From Exiguobacterium antarcticum DSM 14480 (GTDB taxonomy: Bacteria; Bacillota; Bacilli; Exiguobacteriales; Exiguobacteriaceae), in contig NZ_JMKS01000001.1 in assembly GCF_000685865.1 (NCBI RefSeq), positions 62,001 through 126,000 on the forward strand: a DNA stretch of 64,000 nt, read 5' to 3'. Made by a program: the position numbers and the translations under genes. Numbering within the stretch: position 1 is the stretch's first letter; each line of letters begins with the position of its first letter. Shown piece after piece: positions 24,468 to 32,549 of the stretch. The notes below the pieces were generated by a model that worked only from the letters and a program-made list of their open reading frames with translations, was not told where the DNA came from and made no database searches.

Positions 24468-24932
24468 GTGCACATTACATTCGAGAAGCTCTTGTACCGA
24501 GAAGACTATCAGATTGCGCTCGATCACATTGTCATGAACGAGGAAAACGGCAATCGACTGGCACTCTATTTTCGCGGCCATACGGACGAAGTCATGGTGC
24601 TCATCGGTGACTATTCCTGCAATTATTTTGAACTGTTGTTTGAAGCAGATTGCGTCCTGCTCCGCTCGTCGGATTTGCATGAACTGGATGACGGACTGGA
24701 GTTCAGTACGATTCCGCTCGTCCTATATAAGGACTCGGCACTCCTGACCTTTGCGACAGCCTGGATGGGCTTGAAGCGGGACCCGTCGCGAGACTGGACC
24801 CACTACGCCATCCGGGCATTCGAACAGGACTTTCATGTCCTGTCCCCGCGTCCGCCGGTCTTTACAGATCTTGGTCATAAGATGAGTGATTTTACGGTCA
24901 GACATTCTTTTAATCTGCCAAAGGAAAATTGA
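24468..24932 (+). CDS. Unrecognised 154-aa protein in operon with the EamA transporter
   Basis: GTG at 24468 is nine bases after AAGGAGG. The soluble protein (HITFEKLLYREDYQIALDHI, then NRLALYFRGHTDEVMVLIGD) shows alternating strands and helices and no signal peptide. No family was recognised. The 14-base spacing from the transporter suggests joint expression. A double hairpin terminator follows. Confidence 0.6.
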   Translation: MHITFEKLLYREDYQIALDHIVMNEENGNRLALYFRGHTDEVMVLIGDYSCNYFELLFEADCVLLRSSDLHELDDGLEFSTIPLVLYKDSALLTFATAWMGLKRDPSRDWTHYAIRAFEQDFHVLSPRPPVFTDLGHKMSDFTVRHSFNLPKEN

Positions 24933-24943
24933 CATAAAAAAGC

Positions 24944-25008
24944 CCTACCTCGCCAAAGGTAGGGTGATGCGACTCGTCCCGTTCGACGGCTTGCGCCGGG
25001 CGGGACGT
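24944..25008 (+). terminator. Double hairpin terminator
   Basis: CCCTACCT pairs with AGGTAGGG (24944-24966), and CGTCCCG pairs with CGGGACG (from about 24976 to 25008) followed by TATTTTAATT. It lies between convergent genes and can serve both the operon at 23548-24932 and the peroxidase gene. Confidence 0.6.
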
Positions 25009-25015
25009 ATTTTAA

Positions 25016-25492
25016 TTATACATAGCGCGCCAGTGTTTTTTCAATCACCTGGATTGAATCGACCGGCGCAAACCGTTTAACGACCCGCCCTTGGCGATCG
25101 ACAAGAAACTTCGTGAAATTCCACTTGATGTTTGACGAAAGTAGTCCTCCCTGTTGCTGTTTTAAATACGTATACAACCGGTGTTCCGTCGGTCCGTTGA
25201 CGTCAATCTTCTGAAACATCGGGAACGTCACGCCGTAGTTGCGCTGGCAAAACTGCATCGTTTCTTTCGGATCGGCGAACTCCTGATGGTTGAACTGGTC
25301 ACACGGAAAGCCGAGGATTTTGACGCCTTGATCGGCATACGTTTCGTACAACCGTTGCAAATCCCCGAGCTGACCGACGAGTCCGCATTTACTGGCTGTA
25401 TTGACGATGAGAAGTACCTCTCCGGCATAATCCTGCAAGGAAATGGTCTGTCCGGTTGCGTCTTTCACCTTAATCTCATAGAGCGATGGCAT
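25016..25492 (-). CDS. bsaA: Glutathione peroxidase family protein
   Basis: The 158-residue protein has a thioredoxin-fold peroxidase layout. The peroxidatic Cys36 is in NTASKCGLVGQ, Gln70 follows FPCDQFNH, and Trp124-Asn125 lie in KWNFTKFLVD, forming the expected catalytic set. Bacterial homologues (BsaA/Gpo) reduce hydroperoxides, usually with thioredoxin as reductant, in the cytosol. GGGGGTGCGACGGG precedes the ATG. The length equals the family norm. The gene symbol follows the Bacillus homologue. Confidence 0.88.
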   Translation of the reverse strand: MPSLYEIKVKDATGQTISLQDYAGEVLLIVNTASKCGLVGQLGDLQRLYETYADQGVKILGFPCDQFNHQEFADPKETMQFCQRNYGVTFPMFQKIDVNGPTEHRLYTYLKQQQGGLLSSNIKWNFTKFLVDRQGRVVKRFAPVDSIQVIEKTLARYV

Positions 25493-25566
25493 CCCGTCGC
25501 ACCCCCTTTTCCGTCAGTATACTCCGCTGAAAAAGCTCCGTCTTTTTTGAACACGCAATCAGTTGA

Positions 25567-25785
25567 CTACCAGATGGATTCTTCCCGGTCACTCAGCTTG
25601 ATGACAAACGGCATGATCAACAGAAAAAACAGGCTGACGTATCCGAGTGACAGATAGTGTTGGGTATCTTTTGAAAGATATTGTTTTTTACCGCAGTTTG
25701 GGCAGTCCTTGCCATGCTTCACAAACCCAACAGCCAGTATTTCTTTCGTCTTCCACTTGTAGTCACAATTCGTACATCGTACCAT
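25567..25785 (-). CDS. CXXC zinc-ribbon membrane protein (TIGR04104-like)
   Basis: ATG at 25785 is eight bases after AAAGGGG; the longer frame from 25866 lacks such a site. Two CxxC pairs (RCTNCDYKW and DCPNCGKKQY) about 20 residues apart form a small zinc ribbon, followed by one hydrophobic helix (LGYVSLFFLLIMPFVIKL). This is the layout of the short CXXC-20-CXXC proteins common in Bacilli. Function is unknown. Confidence 0.7.
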   Translation of the reverse strand: MVRCTNCDYKWKTKEILAVGFVKHGKDCPNCGKKQYLSKDTQHYLSLGYVSLFFLLIMPFVIKLSDREESIW

Positions 25786-25880
25786 CTCATCATCCCCTTT
25801 GAATTCTTTTACCTGTTTTTTAAGGTAAAGGTTTCGTGATTGGGATGATTGGTTGAGAAAAGTCAATCAGCGAAACGTGC

Positions 25881-26081
25881 TCATTCCTTAGTTTTAAAGC
25901 TTCTCTCCACTTCCTGAAACGCTTTTATCCAATCCCGAAAATCGTCGTCCACATGAAAATACTCATCCGGACTATTTTGAAAATCCATTCCACAGACTGT
26001 CGTCAGACAATGAAAGGCGGCCAATTCCTCCTTCGTCAACGTCCGGTCTCCCTTCTCTTCCATCCATTCTAAAGCCGTCAT
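25881..26081 (-). CDS. Short unrecognised protein, 66 aa
   Basis: The frame MTALEWMEEKGDRTLTKEEL ends KTKE. It is acidic and soluble. The ATG at 26081 has no convincing ribosome site, and an in-frame stop lies six codons upstream, so this may be the tail of a truncated gene. No family was recognised. Confidence 0.35.
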   Translation of the reverse strand: MTALEWMEEKGDRTLTKEELAAFHCLTTVCGMDFQNSPDEYFHVDDDFRDWIKAFQEVERSFKTKE

Positions 26082-26275
26082 CCGTTCATCTATAAATCAT
26101 TCACGTAGAAAAATTAAGTATTTCCCTCTAGGTAGATTCGATTATCAGTGATTGAATCAGTACCGCCCTCTTTAATTCCCATGGTATAATTTTACATATC
26201 GAGTTTCGATCTCTATTCGTATTGAAAAACATGAGCTTTTAGCATCCTAATCATTTAGAAATGGAGGTCATCCCG

Positions 26276-27268
26276 TTGAACAAAGTAATTGCTCCGTTGC
26301 TTTGTGTCCCTTTCCTTCTGTTATCGGCATGTACGGACAAAACGGACGAAACAGAAAAAGCCGTGACCCACCAAGAAAGTAAAGAATTTAAACCGGAAAC
26401 CGTGAAGATCGACAAGGATAGTGAATTAAACATCGTGCCGCTTTATGCGCCCTATCAAACGTATTTGAAAGCATCGCTTAAAGCCGACACTTCAGAAATG
26501 GATATAAAAAATTACGCAAAACATGTCCTCGGTTACATAGATGAGATTGGGGAGAAGCAAAACTTTGATACGACCAGTTTAAAAACATTCTTCATGTTGC
26601 AATCAACAGCTTACGAGAAGGATCTGCTGGACCAAACGAATGAATTGATAAAACAGCATGACGAAATTAAAAGCATCATTACGAAAAACTATATCGCTTC
26701 CCACGAAGCGCTCCCTAAAAAGAAAGCTACGATTTTCATCGCACCGTCTAATCCGGAATTTTGGTCGATGACGGATCCTTTAGCCGGAGTGTCTGGGGCA
26801 GCTTTTCAGGACTCGATTATTATTCAACTAAATCCTAACTTCGATAAAGAGGTTTTGGCCTATACGATTGCACATGAATATCATCATCTGGTTTAAAAAG
26901 ATACACCCGAGTTAAGCAGAATCGACACATCACTTGATTCGTTCATCTTCGAAGGGAAAGCAGACGCCTTTGCCGATCGGATCGTCACGAACGTCTCGCC
27001 TCCTTGGAATGTACCGATGGATGATACGACCAAAAAACATGTGGCGCGTCTGATTCAAAACGGCGAAGCCAATTATCAGGATGTCGCCATTGGGAACGAA
27101 CAAAAAAATATCCCAATTTGGAGCAGATACTCTCTGGGACGTGATATCTTAAGTCATCATTTGAAGGCCCATCCTGATCTTTCCATCAAAAAATGGACGT
27201 ATGAAGAAAATGAGGACAATTTAGAGGGTTATAAGTATCAAAAGCGCATTGAATCAAAAGATTTTTGA
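26276..27268 (+). pseudogene. DUF2268-type zinc protease lipoprotein gene with in-frame TAA
   Basis: TTG at 26276 follows GGAGGTCATCCCG. Residues 1-17 form a lipoprotein signal (LLLSACTDK). The frame runs through a DUF2268-like domain to the zinc-binding motif HEYHH near residue 203, then meets TAA at 26894-26896 two codons later. It continues in the same frame (FIFEGKADAFADRIVTN) to the real end at 27268. DUF2268 members are predicted secreted zinc proteases; the break just after the metal ligands should abolish activity. Confidence 0.75.
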
Positions 27269-27306
27269 CACATAGAAATACCACTTACGAAGGAGGGTAG
27301 TTTCAC

Positions 27307-27744
27307 ATGCGTAAATATTTATTGATCGGCTCAGTGATTATCATCATTGCTTTTTTCGTTCAATTCGAACCTTTCCGTGATGAACCTCCAGATCCCCGTG
27401 TCGAGATAAAGGGAAAAAGTATTCCAACGGTCCAAGGGACATTTTGCTGGAGTGGCATGTTTAGTAGTCAATGTGTAGACAAAATCTACGTAGACGGTCT
27501 GCATATGACTGAAAAAAGTAAACCGGTCACCGTCATGCCGAACGAGAAAATCCAGATTTCCTTCGATCCAAAACCTGATACAATCAAAATCATTCGATTT
27601 AACAAGGTGACCGGTAAGCCGGTTACGTTAAAAAATAATCAACTCGTAACACCGAAAGAAGCCGGCACATATGCCTATGAACTTCAAGCAAGATGGTCTG
27701 AGAATGGTGATGGTCAGTTTGCTTTCTTAATCAAGGTAGATTGA
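27307..27744 (+). CDS. Membrane-anchored exported protein of unknown function
   Basis: ATG follows AAGGAGGGTAGTTTCAC. One N-terminal hydrophobic helix (YLLIGSVIIIIAFFVQF) anchors or exports the protein. The outside part contains two cysteines (TFCWSGMFSSQCVDKI) likely to form a disulfide, and an Ig-like strand pattern ending EAGTYAYELQARW. Similar short exported proteins occur in Bacillaceae, from memory. It follows the broken DUF2268 gene by 38 bases and was probably in its operon. Confidence 0.6.
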   Translation: MRKYLLIGSVIIIIAFFVQFEPFRDEPPDPRVEIKGKSIPTVQGTFCWSGMFSSQCVDKIYVDGLHMTEKSKPVTVMPNEKIQISFDPKPDTIKIIRFNKVTGKPVTLKNNQLVTPKEAGTYAYELQARWSENGDGQFAFLIKVD

Positions 27745-27786
27745 AGGGTAAACAAATGGAGCTCGTGTCTGTACTAACATTTAAAT

Positions 27787-27806
27787 ATGTATTACAATGT
27801 ATTACA
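27787..27806 (+). promoter_or_regulatory. Tandem direct repeat, candidate antitoxin operator
   Basis: ATGTATTACA occurs twice in direct succession (27787-27796 and 27797-27806), immediately before the AAAGGAG of the antitoxin gene. Toxin-antitoxin complexes usually bind such repeats to autoregulate. No footprint can be deduced from sequence alone. Confidence 0.45.
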
Positions 27807-27821
27807 AAGGAGATGATAAGA

Positions 27822-28046
27822 ATGAGTACGATTTCTGTTCGACTCGATGATCAGGATACGCGACTGATCAAAGAATATGCGAAAGCAAAAAACATCACGA
27901 TTTCTACACTTGTTCGCGATGCCGTCCTCGATCGTATTGAAGATGAGATTGATTTACAACTCTATCATGATTCCATGGCAGCACACCGCAAAAAATCAGA
28001 AGCAATCTCGTTTGACGATATGATGAAGGAACTTGATTTAGAATGA
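27822..28046 (+). CDS. RelB/ribbon-helix-helix antitoxin
   Basis: ATG at 27822 follows AAAGGAGATGATAAGA. The 74-residue protein opens TISVRLDDQDTRLIKEYAKA and continues NITISTLVRDAVLDRI, the usual ribbon-helix-helix DNA-binding fold of RelB/DinJ-type antitoxins. The flexible C-terminal part (SFDDMMKELDLE) would wrap the toxin. Its stop overlaps the toxin start as ATGA, ensuring coupled synthesis. It is expected to neutralise the toxin and repress the operon. Confidence 0.82.
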   Translation: MSTISVRLDDQDTRLIKEYAKAKNITISTLVRDAVLDRIEDEIDLQLYHDSMAAHRKKSEAISFDDMMKELDLE

Positions 28047-28333
28047 CAGCATATACAGTGGAGTTTGAGCGCGGAGCTCAAAAGTCCCTTAAGAAGATGG
28101 ATCCTCAACAATCGCGGATCATCATGTCCTGGATCAAGAAGAACCTGGTCGGGGCGGATGATCCGCGTCGTCATGGAAAGGGACTTGTCTCGAATCGTTC
28201 GGGTGAATGGCGGTATCGCATCGGCGACTATCGTCTGATCGCTGACATCCAAGATGACAAAGTCGTGATCTTGATTCTTGAGATCGGGCATCGTCGAGAT
28301 ATCTTTGAACTACCTCCACCTACGCTTCGCTAA
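28043..28333 (+). CDS. RelE/ParE-family toxin
   Basis: The 96-residue protein reads YTVEFERGAQKSLKKMDPQQ, then SGEWRYRIGDYRLIADIQDD and VILILEIGHRRDIFE, the standard RelE/ParE fold with its basic RYRIGDYR strand and GHRRDI ending. RelE members cleave mRNA on the ribosome; which activity applies here cannot be read from sequence. The start overlaps the antitoxin stop. The pair lies next to the structured RNA-like segment at 28366. Confidence 0.85.
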   Translation: MTAYTVEFERGAQKSLKKMDPQQSRIIMSWIKKNLVGADDPRRHGKGLVSNRSGEWRYRIGDYRLIADIQDDKVVILILEIGHRRDIFELPPPTLR

Positions 28334-28365
28334 GAGATGGAGGATTCCTGAGTTATTCAACCTAG

Positions 28366-28735
28366 CGGCCAAAAAATTATCAGGCTAACCCCGTCGTCCC
28401 GACGGTTGAACGTTGATCTTGTCCGTTTCTTTTATACGGATGCCTACTCTGCTTGGTTTTCGCTACTTCGGTCATCCGCAAGGTGAACGTTGAAGATTTT
28501 ACGTGACAGACGAACTTCCTATCACAACCCTATATCTTCAGTTTTCAAAGAACATGACTCTTTTTTTGTTCCTGATTTTAATTGTTTTCAAACCAAGAGT
28601 GTCGGACAATTGACGTGTCGCAAGACACGCCTTGCCCGAAGACGATTCATTTCCCACTTGCACTAGGGCTTCGCCCTGAACGTTTAGAAGTGGGAGTATT
28701 CTCGTCTAATTTTGATAAATAAGGGAGTTAAGACT
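28366..28735 (-). ncRNA. Candidate HEARO/OMEGA-like structured RNA, solitary
   Basis: This non-coding stretch has unusual hairpin content. TCCCACTT/AAGTGGGA (28652-28659 with 28688-28695) encloses AGGGCGAAGCCCT. Other stems are CGTGTC/GACACG (28614-28629), CGGATG/CATCCG (28437-28442 with 28473-28478) and CCGTCG/CGACGG (28391-28405). Read on the minus strand, its 3' half contains CATCCG, CAACGTTCAACCGTCGG and GGGGTTAGCCTGATAA. From memory this recalls HEARO RNAs, the guide RNAs of IscB nucleases. No IscB or TnpB gene is present. An IS200/IS605-type end is the main alternative. Confidence 0.4.
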
Positions 28736-29107
28736 CACGAATGAGGAAACATATTCGTTTTATCTTTTTAACGACCGTTTTTGCAAACATCACTTAAACA
28801 TTATTCATACGTATGATGAAAAGGAGGAAAGTGACCTCACCTCTAACAGAGAAGGGATTTTGCTCCTTTTGATAACTTTAGGTGTTACTTAGTCTACGCT
28901 GTTCAGATCCCCATACCATTTTTTCTATCCTAAACTGTCTTCTATCAGTCAGCTATTACCGGTACACCGTCCTCTTCTCGATTCATAATGCAAAAATTCG
29001 TGGTTTTAGAGGGTTACAGGCAAAGACATTTAAGGCGCCCCTTCCCTAGTTGGCAATTTTATGTAAAAATATATAATCATATAGTAATTTAAACAGGATG
29101 TGACTCG
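28736..29107. other. Intergenic stretch without a supported gene
   Basis: About 370 bases hold only a possible 18-codon ORF (MRKHIRFIFLTTVFANIT, from about 28741) that looks like a signal-peptide remnant, and an inverted repeat AAAAGGAG/CTCCTTTT around 28818-28872. No ribosome site or promoter stands out except the AT-rich leader before 29108. Confidence 0.4.
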
Positions 29108-29347
29108 ATGCAAAAAGTTCTATTCTATTTTTCCGTACTGAACAGCCTTTACCTCGCAATTAACTCACTCACGTTTTCAGACAGTCTTCTCAATGCACCG
29201 CTCGGCCTAACAACACTGTTTGCCGTCCTTTTGATGTTTCTTAATGACAAAGCGAAGAAAACGGGACGATCGTTTTTTACCAAATCAACGGATGTCCTCA
29301 GTTTCATCAATATCCTGATTGGATTTTCGCTGATTGTCTTTATCTAG
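29108..29347 (+). CDS. Small membrane protein, 79 aa
   Basis: ATG follows AGGATGTGACTCG. Three hydrophobic stretches (LFYFSVLNSLYLAINSL, LGLTTLFAVLLMFL and LSFINILIGFSLIVFI) with one basic loop. No family was recognised. It is probably transcribed alone. Confidence 0.55.
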   Translation: MQKVLFYFSVLNSLYLAINSLTFSDSLLNAPLGLTTLFAVLLMFLNDKAKKTGRSFFTKSTDVLSFINILIGFSLIVFI

Positions 29348-29498
29348 GAGTGAGGAATACCGATGACGATTTTTATTGATTTGGGATCATAATCGAAAAT
29401 TTAAGAAGAGCATACATAGGAAGCACATGTACGCTCATCTTTTTGTAATTAAACACGCTAATATTCGTTTAATTGCGGAAGGATCTTCATCTGGATGG

Positions 29499-29597
29499 TC
29501 ATTTCTTCAAAATCTTCTTGAGGATGTGGACCGCAAGAGCAATCAGAGCACATCCGATACCTAGCACTAATGCTAGAAAACTTGATAAATGTAACAC
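29499..29597 (-). CDS. Very small hydrophobic peptide, 32 aa
   Basis: GTG at 29597 is six bases after GGTGAGG. The peptide is one hydrophobic helix (LHLSSFLALVLGIGCALIAL) with a lysine-rich end (KKILKK). This resembles small membrane proteins and, in layout, type I toxins. There is no obvious antisense antitoxin RNA, though the flanks were not modelled. It lies between a small membrane gene and the deaminase gene. Confidence 0.4.
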   Translation of the reverse strand: MLHLSSFLALVLGIGCALIALAVHILKKILKK

Positions 29598-29687
29598 ATT
29601 TAACCTCACCTTCTAACATGGATGTTACCTGATAACCTTTGATCAGTGCCGGTTTCATACTAACATTATTTCTCATTCTCTCACTTG

Positions 29688-30092
29688 TTACTCAGCTTGA
29701 TAAGCTTTTAACCAATGGTACGGTTGCAACTCACAGAGTGCTTTAAAGACCAGTGCTTGCTCGGGATTTGTGACAGCAGCTTTGACGTCCGCACCAAAGT
29801 AAAACAGACGCTCCTGGCAGACACCGCATGGACTCAAAATCTTGAACGGTGCCTGTTCATCGTCCCGCACGACACAAATTGTATGTGTGATCCGACAGTT
29901 CAACTTGTGTGCTTCGAGGATGGCACCTGTCTCAATACACAATTCGGTCGACGCGTTCACGACTTCCGGTGCGACACTAGTCAAGATTCGTCCGTCATCG
30001 GTCGCAATCGCTGCCGCTCCGCCCCATCCGTTCGGATACCTCGTTTCGATTAATTCTTTTGCTGCCTCAAATAACTGTTGTTCGATATTCAT
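29688..30092 (-). CDS. Cytidine deaminase-family protein
   Basis: The 134-residue protein has the zinc-dependent deaminase set: Cys52-Ile-Glu54 in STELCIETGAI and Cys89/Cys92 in SPCGVCQERLF. Zinc is bound by the three cysteines and Glu54 shuttles the proton. The sequence resembles the blasticidin-S/cytidine deaminase group, so nucleoside salvage or detoxification is likely. ATG overlaps the stop of the upstream GNAT gene (ATGA) and AGGAG lies seven bases upstream. Confidence 0.8.
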   Translation of the reverse strand: MNIEQQLFEAAKELIETRYPNGWGGAAAIATDDGRILTSVAPEVVNASTELCIETGAILEAHKLNCRITHTICVVRDDEQAPFKILSPCGVCQERLFYFGADVKAAVTNPEQALVFKALCELQPYHWLKAYQAE

Positions 30093-30562
30093 TTCATCAC
30101 TCCTGTGTACAGACGCATTTTGACGAATTCATAGCTTCCACCGTTTGTTGACTGCTGAAACTGTTCAATCGTTTCAAAACCGCTTTTAGTGTACAGCCGG
30201 ATTGCCCGTTCGTTAAACGTTGCGATGGCTAATTCAATTTGACGTGGTTGATACTGCTTGATCGCAAAGGCAAGACCGGATTCCAAAAAGGCCGTTCCGT
30301 TTCCTCGTCCCGTCAAATCAGGTCGCATCCCTAACGCCAATTCAAGGCTGTCCTGTCCGGGTTCGAACACAAAAAATCCGATCAGTTGCGTACCGTCCAT
30401 CACAGCATAGTAATGTTCCGTCCGTTGATCCGGATCCAAAAATTCCGCCAGGTCCTCTTGATCATTCGGCATATCGTAGAACGCAAAGTCACCCTCGTAT
30501 TGCCAGTCATACGCAATCTGTTCCGCCTGACGTTGTGTCAGTGGTAAATAGGTATAGGTCAT
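30089..30562 (-). CDS. GNAT-family N-acetyltransferase
   Basis: ATG at 30562 is nine bases after AAAGGAGG; the longer frame from 30583 starts inside that site. The 157-residue protein has the GNAT acetyl-CoA loop (LGMRPDLTGRGNGTAFLES) and the late NERAIRLYTKSGFETIEQF strand-helix. It transfers an acetyl group to an unknown amine substrate in the cytosol. It is translationally coupled to the deaminase gene downstream. Confidence 0.82.
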   Translation of the reverse strand: MTYTYLPLTQRQAEQIAYDWQYEGDFAFYDMPNDQEDLAEFLDPDQRTEHYYAVMDGTQLIGFFVFEPGQDSLELALGMRPDLTGRGNGTAFLESGLAFAIKQYQPRQIELAIATFNERAIRLYTKSGFETIEQFQQSTNGGSYEFVKMRLYTGVMK

Positions 30563-30601
30563 TGCAAGCGACCTCCTTTTCAAAATGAATTTATGTGTTA
30601 A

Positions 30602-30889
30602 TCAAGATCGATTTTTTCTGTATTCGAGTAACAGTGGTGTCAGATTCAGTCCAATCGACACAATCGTTAAGAACCACCAGGCGCGTTCCATTCCGGGAAC
30701 AACGTCTGCCAAGGCCGCCCAATCTTCGGCTTCGACCCAGTTCGCAATTTGACTGTTTTCCGCACACAGCGTGAGCGCCGTAAGCGATAACCCGACAGCC
30801 ATTGCCAGCTTATAGTCCTTGCCGATGAAGTACAAAATCAGATTCACCGCCGTCGCGAAGATGGCAAGTATCCCAAACAGTAGCCACAT
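30602..30889 (-). CDS. Small conserved membrane protein, 95 aa
   Basis: ATG at 30889 follows GAGGAGGAATTGTGTC. Helices at residues about 2-20, 28-45 and 72-88 (WLLFGILAIFATAVNLILYF, LAMAVGLSLTALTLC and FLTIVSIGLNLTPLLLEY), with an acidic EAEDWAALADVVPGM loop. Similar proteins are common in Bacillales, from memory, without a known function. It lies 39 bases upstream of the GNAT gene's start on the same strand. Confidence 0.65.
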   Translation of the reverse strand: MWLLFGILAIFATAVNLILYFIGKDYKLAMAVGLSLTALTLCAENSQIANWVEAEDWAALADVVPGMERAWWFLTIVSIGLNLTPLLLEYRKNRS

Positions 30890-30955
30890 GACACAATTCC
30901 TCCTCTCCTTGTTGTGTTTCCTATTGTTATTCCTTTCGACAATCAATCAAATGTT

Positions 30956-31570
30956 TTATTTCTTATCTTCAAGATAAAGTGTTTCATCGATTTCTTCATA
31001 CGTCGAAACATCACCATACGTTACAGTTAGTTCAGTGTCTTCTGACCACTCCCAAAAGTAGTCGCCTTGCGCGATGATAGCACGTTCTAAAAAACATTCG
31101 AAATTTAAATTTAACGCAACAGCAGTGTCCAGACCATCCGATGGATGCACGACCGTGATATATGGTTTTTTAAAGGAGTCTTCTGTATCTGTACATTGAT
31201 TTTTATCAATTAAAATCCATTTCTCATCTATTTGACCTATGATCCAGTAGTTTCCTTCTGAGACGAGACCGTCTTCTGAATGGTGCTCTTCCGACATTTC
31301 GAGCATTTCCTCAAGAGGAAACAATTCTAGGATTAAATCGGATTCTGTTTCAAATAAACCGCATCCATTATGTAACGTTAAAAAATGTTTGTAGTCCCTT
31401 GGTAAAGAAAAAGTATCTTTCAGGAAGTGTGAATCAATCTCTTTAGAAGTTAACGGTGTATTGAAGGTGCAAGTTGCCCATCCATTTCTCCCGTATCTCC
31501 CCATAATAAATCTCGGTTCGTTTTTGAACATTTGTTTGAGCAAAATCAACGTTCTTTCAATCCGTTTCAT
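30956..31570 (-). CDS. SMI1/KNR4 family protein
   Basis: ATG follows GAGGAGGAGATAAA. The 204-residue protein carries one SMI1/KNR4 domain (FSLPRDYKHFLTLHNGCGLF, then YWIIGQIDEKWILID) and the same AIIAQGDYFWEWSED block as the gene at 21363, so the two are paralogues. It is soluble. It is a likely orphan immunity protein near the right end of the island. Confidence 0.72.
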   Translation of the reverse strand: MKRIERTLILLKQMFKNEPRFIMGRYGRNGWATCTFNTPLTSKEIDSHFLKDTFSLPRDYKHFLTLHNGCGLFETESDLILELFPLEEMLEMSEEHHSEDGLVSEGNYWIIGQIDEKWILIDKNQCTDTEDSFKKPYITVVHPSDGLDTAVALNLNFECFLERAIIAQGDYFWEWSEDTELTVTYGDVSTYEEIDETLYLEDKK

Positions 31571-31737
31571 TTTATCTCCTCCTCAATTTTTTCGAACTAT
31601 AATCACGCCAAAATATCCTTTTCAGTTTATACCTTTAGTTGGAAATAAAGATACTAGATTACAGGCTTTATGATATGATCAACACAGTGTTTTTATTACA
31701 TTTATTACCTATTTTATCATTAGAAGGAGGGCTTTAG

Positions 31738-32067
31738 ATGAGTGGTGATGGACTACTTTGGAGTATATTATTACCAAGCTTAATCGTATTAAATGTATCA
31801 GCTATCCTTTTATACAAGAAAGGGAAAATGCCTTTATGGGGATCCGGCTTACTAATTGTCATACTCGGACCAATCATCGCTTTGATAACCGGCCCTGTTT
31901 TTTTAAAGATCGACCATAGTATGGGCGGAGACGGTTTTGGAGCAGCTTATTCAGCAGCTTTTATTGGATTCGTGATCGTTGGTAACGGGATCCTGTATCT
32001 CATCATCGGTCTCGTATTAGGGATTAAGAACTTCATTAAACGACGGCAAGTAAAACAGTCAAGATGA
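31738..32067 (+). CDS. Small membrane protein, 109 aa
   Basis: ATG follows AAGGAGGGCTTTAG. Three hydrophobic helices (LWSILLPSLIVLNVSAILLY, SGLLIVILGPIIALITGPVF and AFIGFVIVGNGILYLIIGLV) and a basic tail (FIKRRQVKQSR). No family was recognised. It converges with the next gene. Confidence 0.6.
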   Translation: MSGDGLLWSILLPSLIVLNVSAILLYKKGKMPLWGSGLLIVILGPIIALITGPVFLKIDHSMGGDGFGAAYSAAFIGFVIVGNGILYLIIGLVLGIKNFIKRRQVKQSR

Positions 32068-32118
32068 AACTACAGAGTATAAAAAAACCATAACTTCGAA
32101 TCATGATGCATGGTCTGC

Positions 32119-32403
32119 TCACTTGAAATCCTGTATTCTCATACGATTCCATTCTTTTTCCTGATTTGTCCGAAACACTTCTCGACCTCGATCCCACTCT
32201 GCAATCAAACAAAGCAGACCAAAACCTGTCATTAGCAGGTAGTGCATTGTACTGACGGACTCCACGTTACCATACCGCCAAGTCATTCCCGCTACAAAAA
32301 GCAACGGAACAACTGCCCCTAAGTACACATTCTTTTGACTGGATAATATATACTGCACTCCGAGTATGCCGGCATAAAGTAACCCCATCCACAGAAAATC
32401 CAT
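32119..32403 (-). CDS. Small membrane protein, 94 aa
   Basis: ATG at 32403 follows GGGGAGGAAGAAGA; the frame upstream of it has no ribosome site. Three hydrophobic helices (FLWMGLLYAGILGVQYILSS, LGAVVPLLFVAGMTW and MHYLLMTGFGLLCLIAEW) with a charged tail. It is the last gene of the island before the intact ISL3 element. Confidence 0.55.
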   Translation of the reverse strand: MDFLWMGLLYAGILGVQYILSSQKNVYLGAVVPLLFVAGMTWRYGNVESVSTMHYLLMTGFGLLCLIAEWDRGREVFRTNQEKEWNRMRIQDFK

Positions 32404-32549
32404 TCTTCTTCCTCCCCTAGTCGAGCATATTTTAAAATCTTCAACTGTCAAACGCCTTTTTATACATACAGGCTGGTTTCTTCAACCATTTGCCACCATC
32501 AATAATTTACCATATTAAAACGAAGAATGATTTGATATTTCTGATGATT

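Noticed and set aside
28605-28700. Hairpins as ordinary rho-independent terminators
   Set aside because: None is followed by a T run on either strand, and there are too many nested stems in one stretch.
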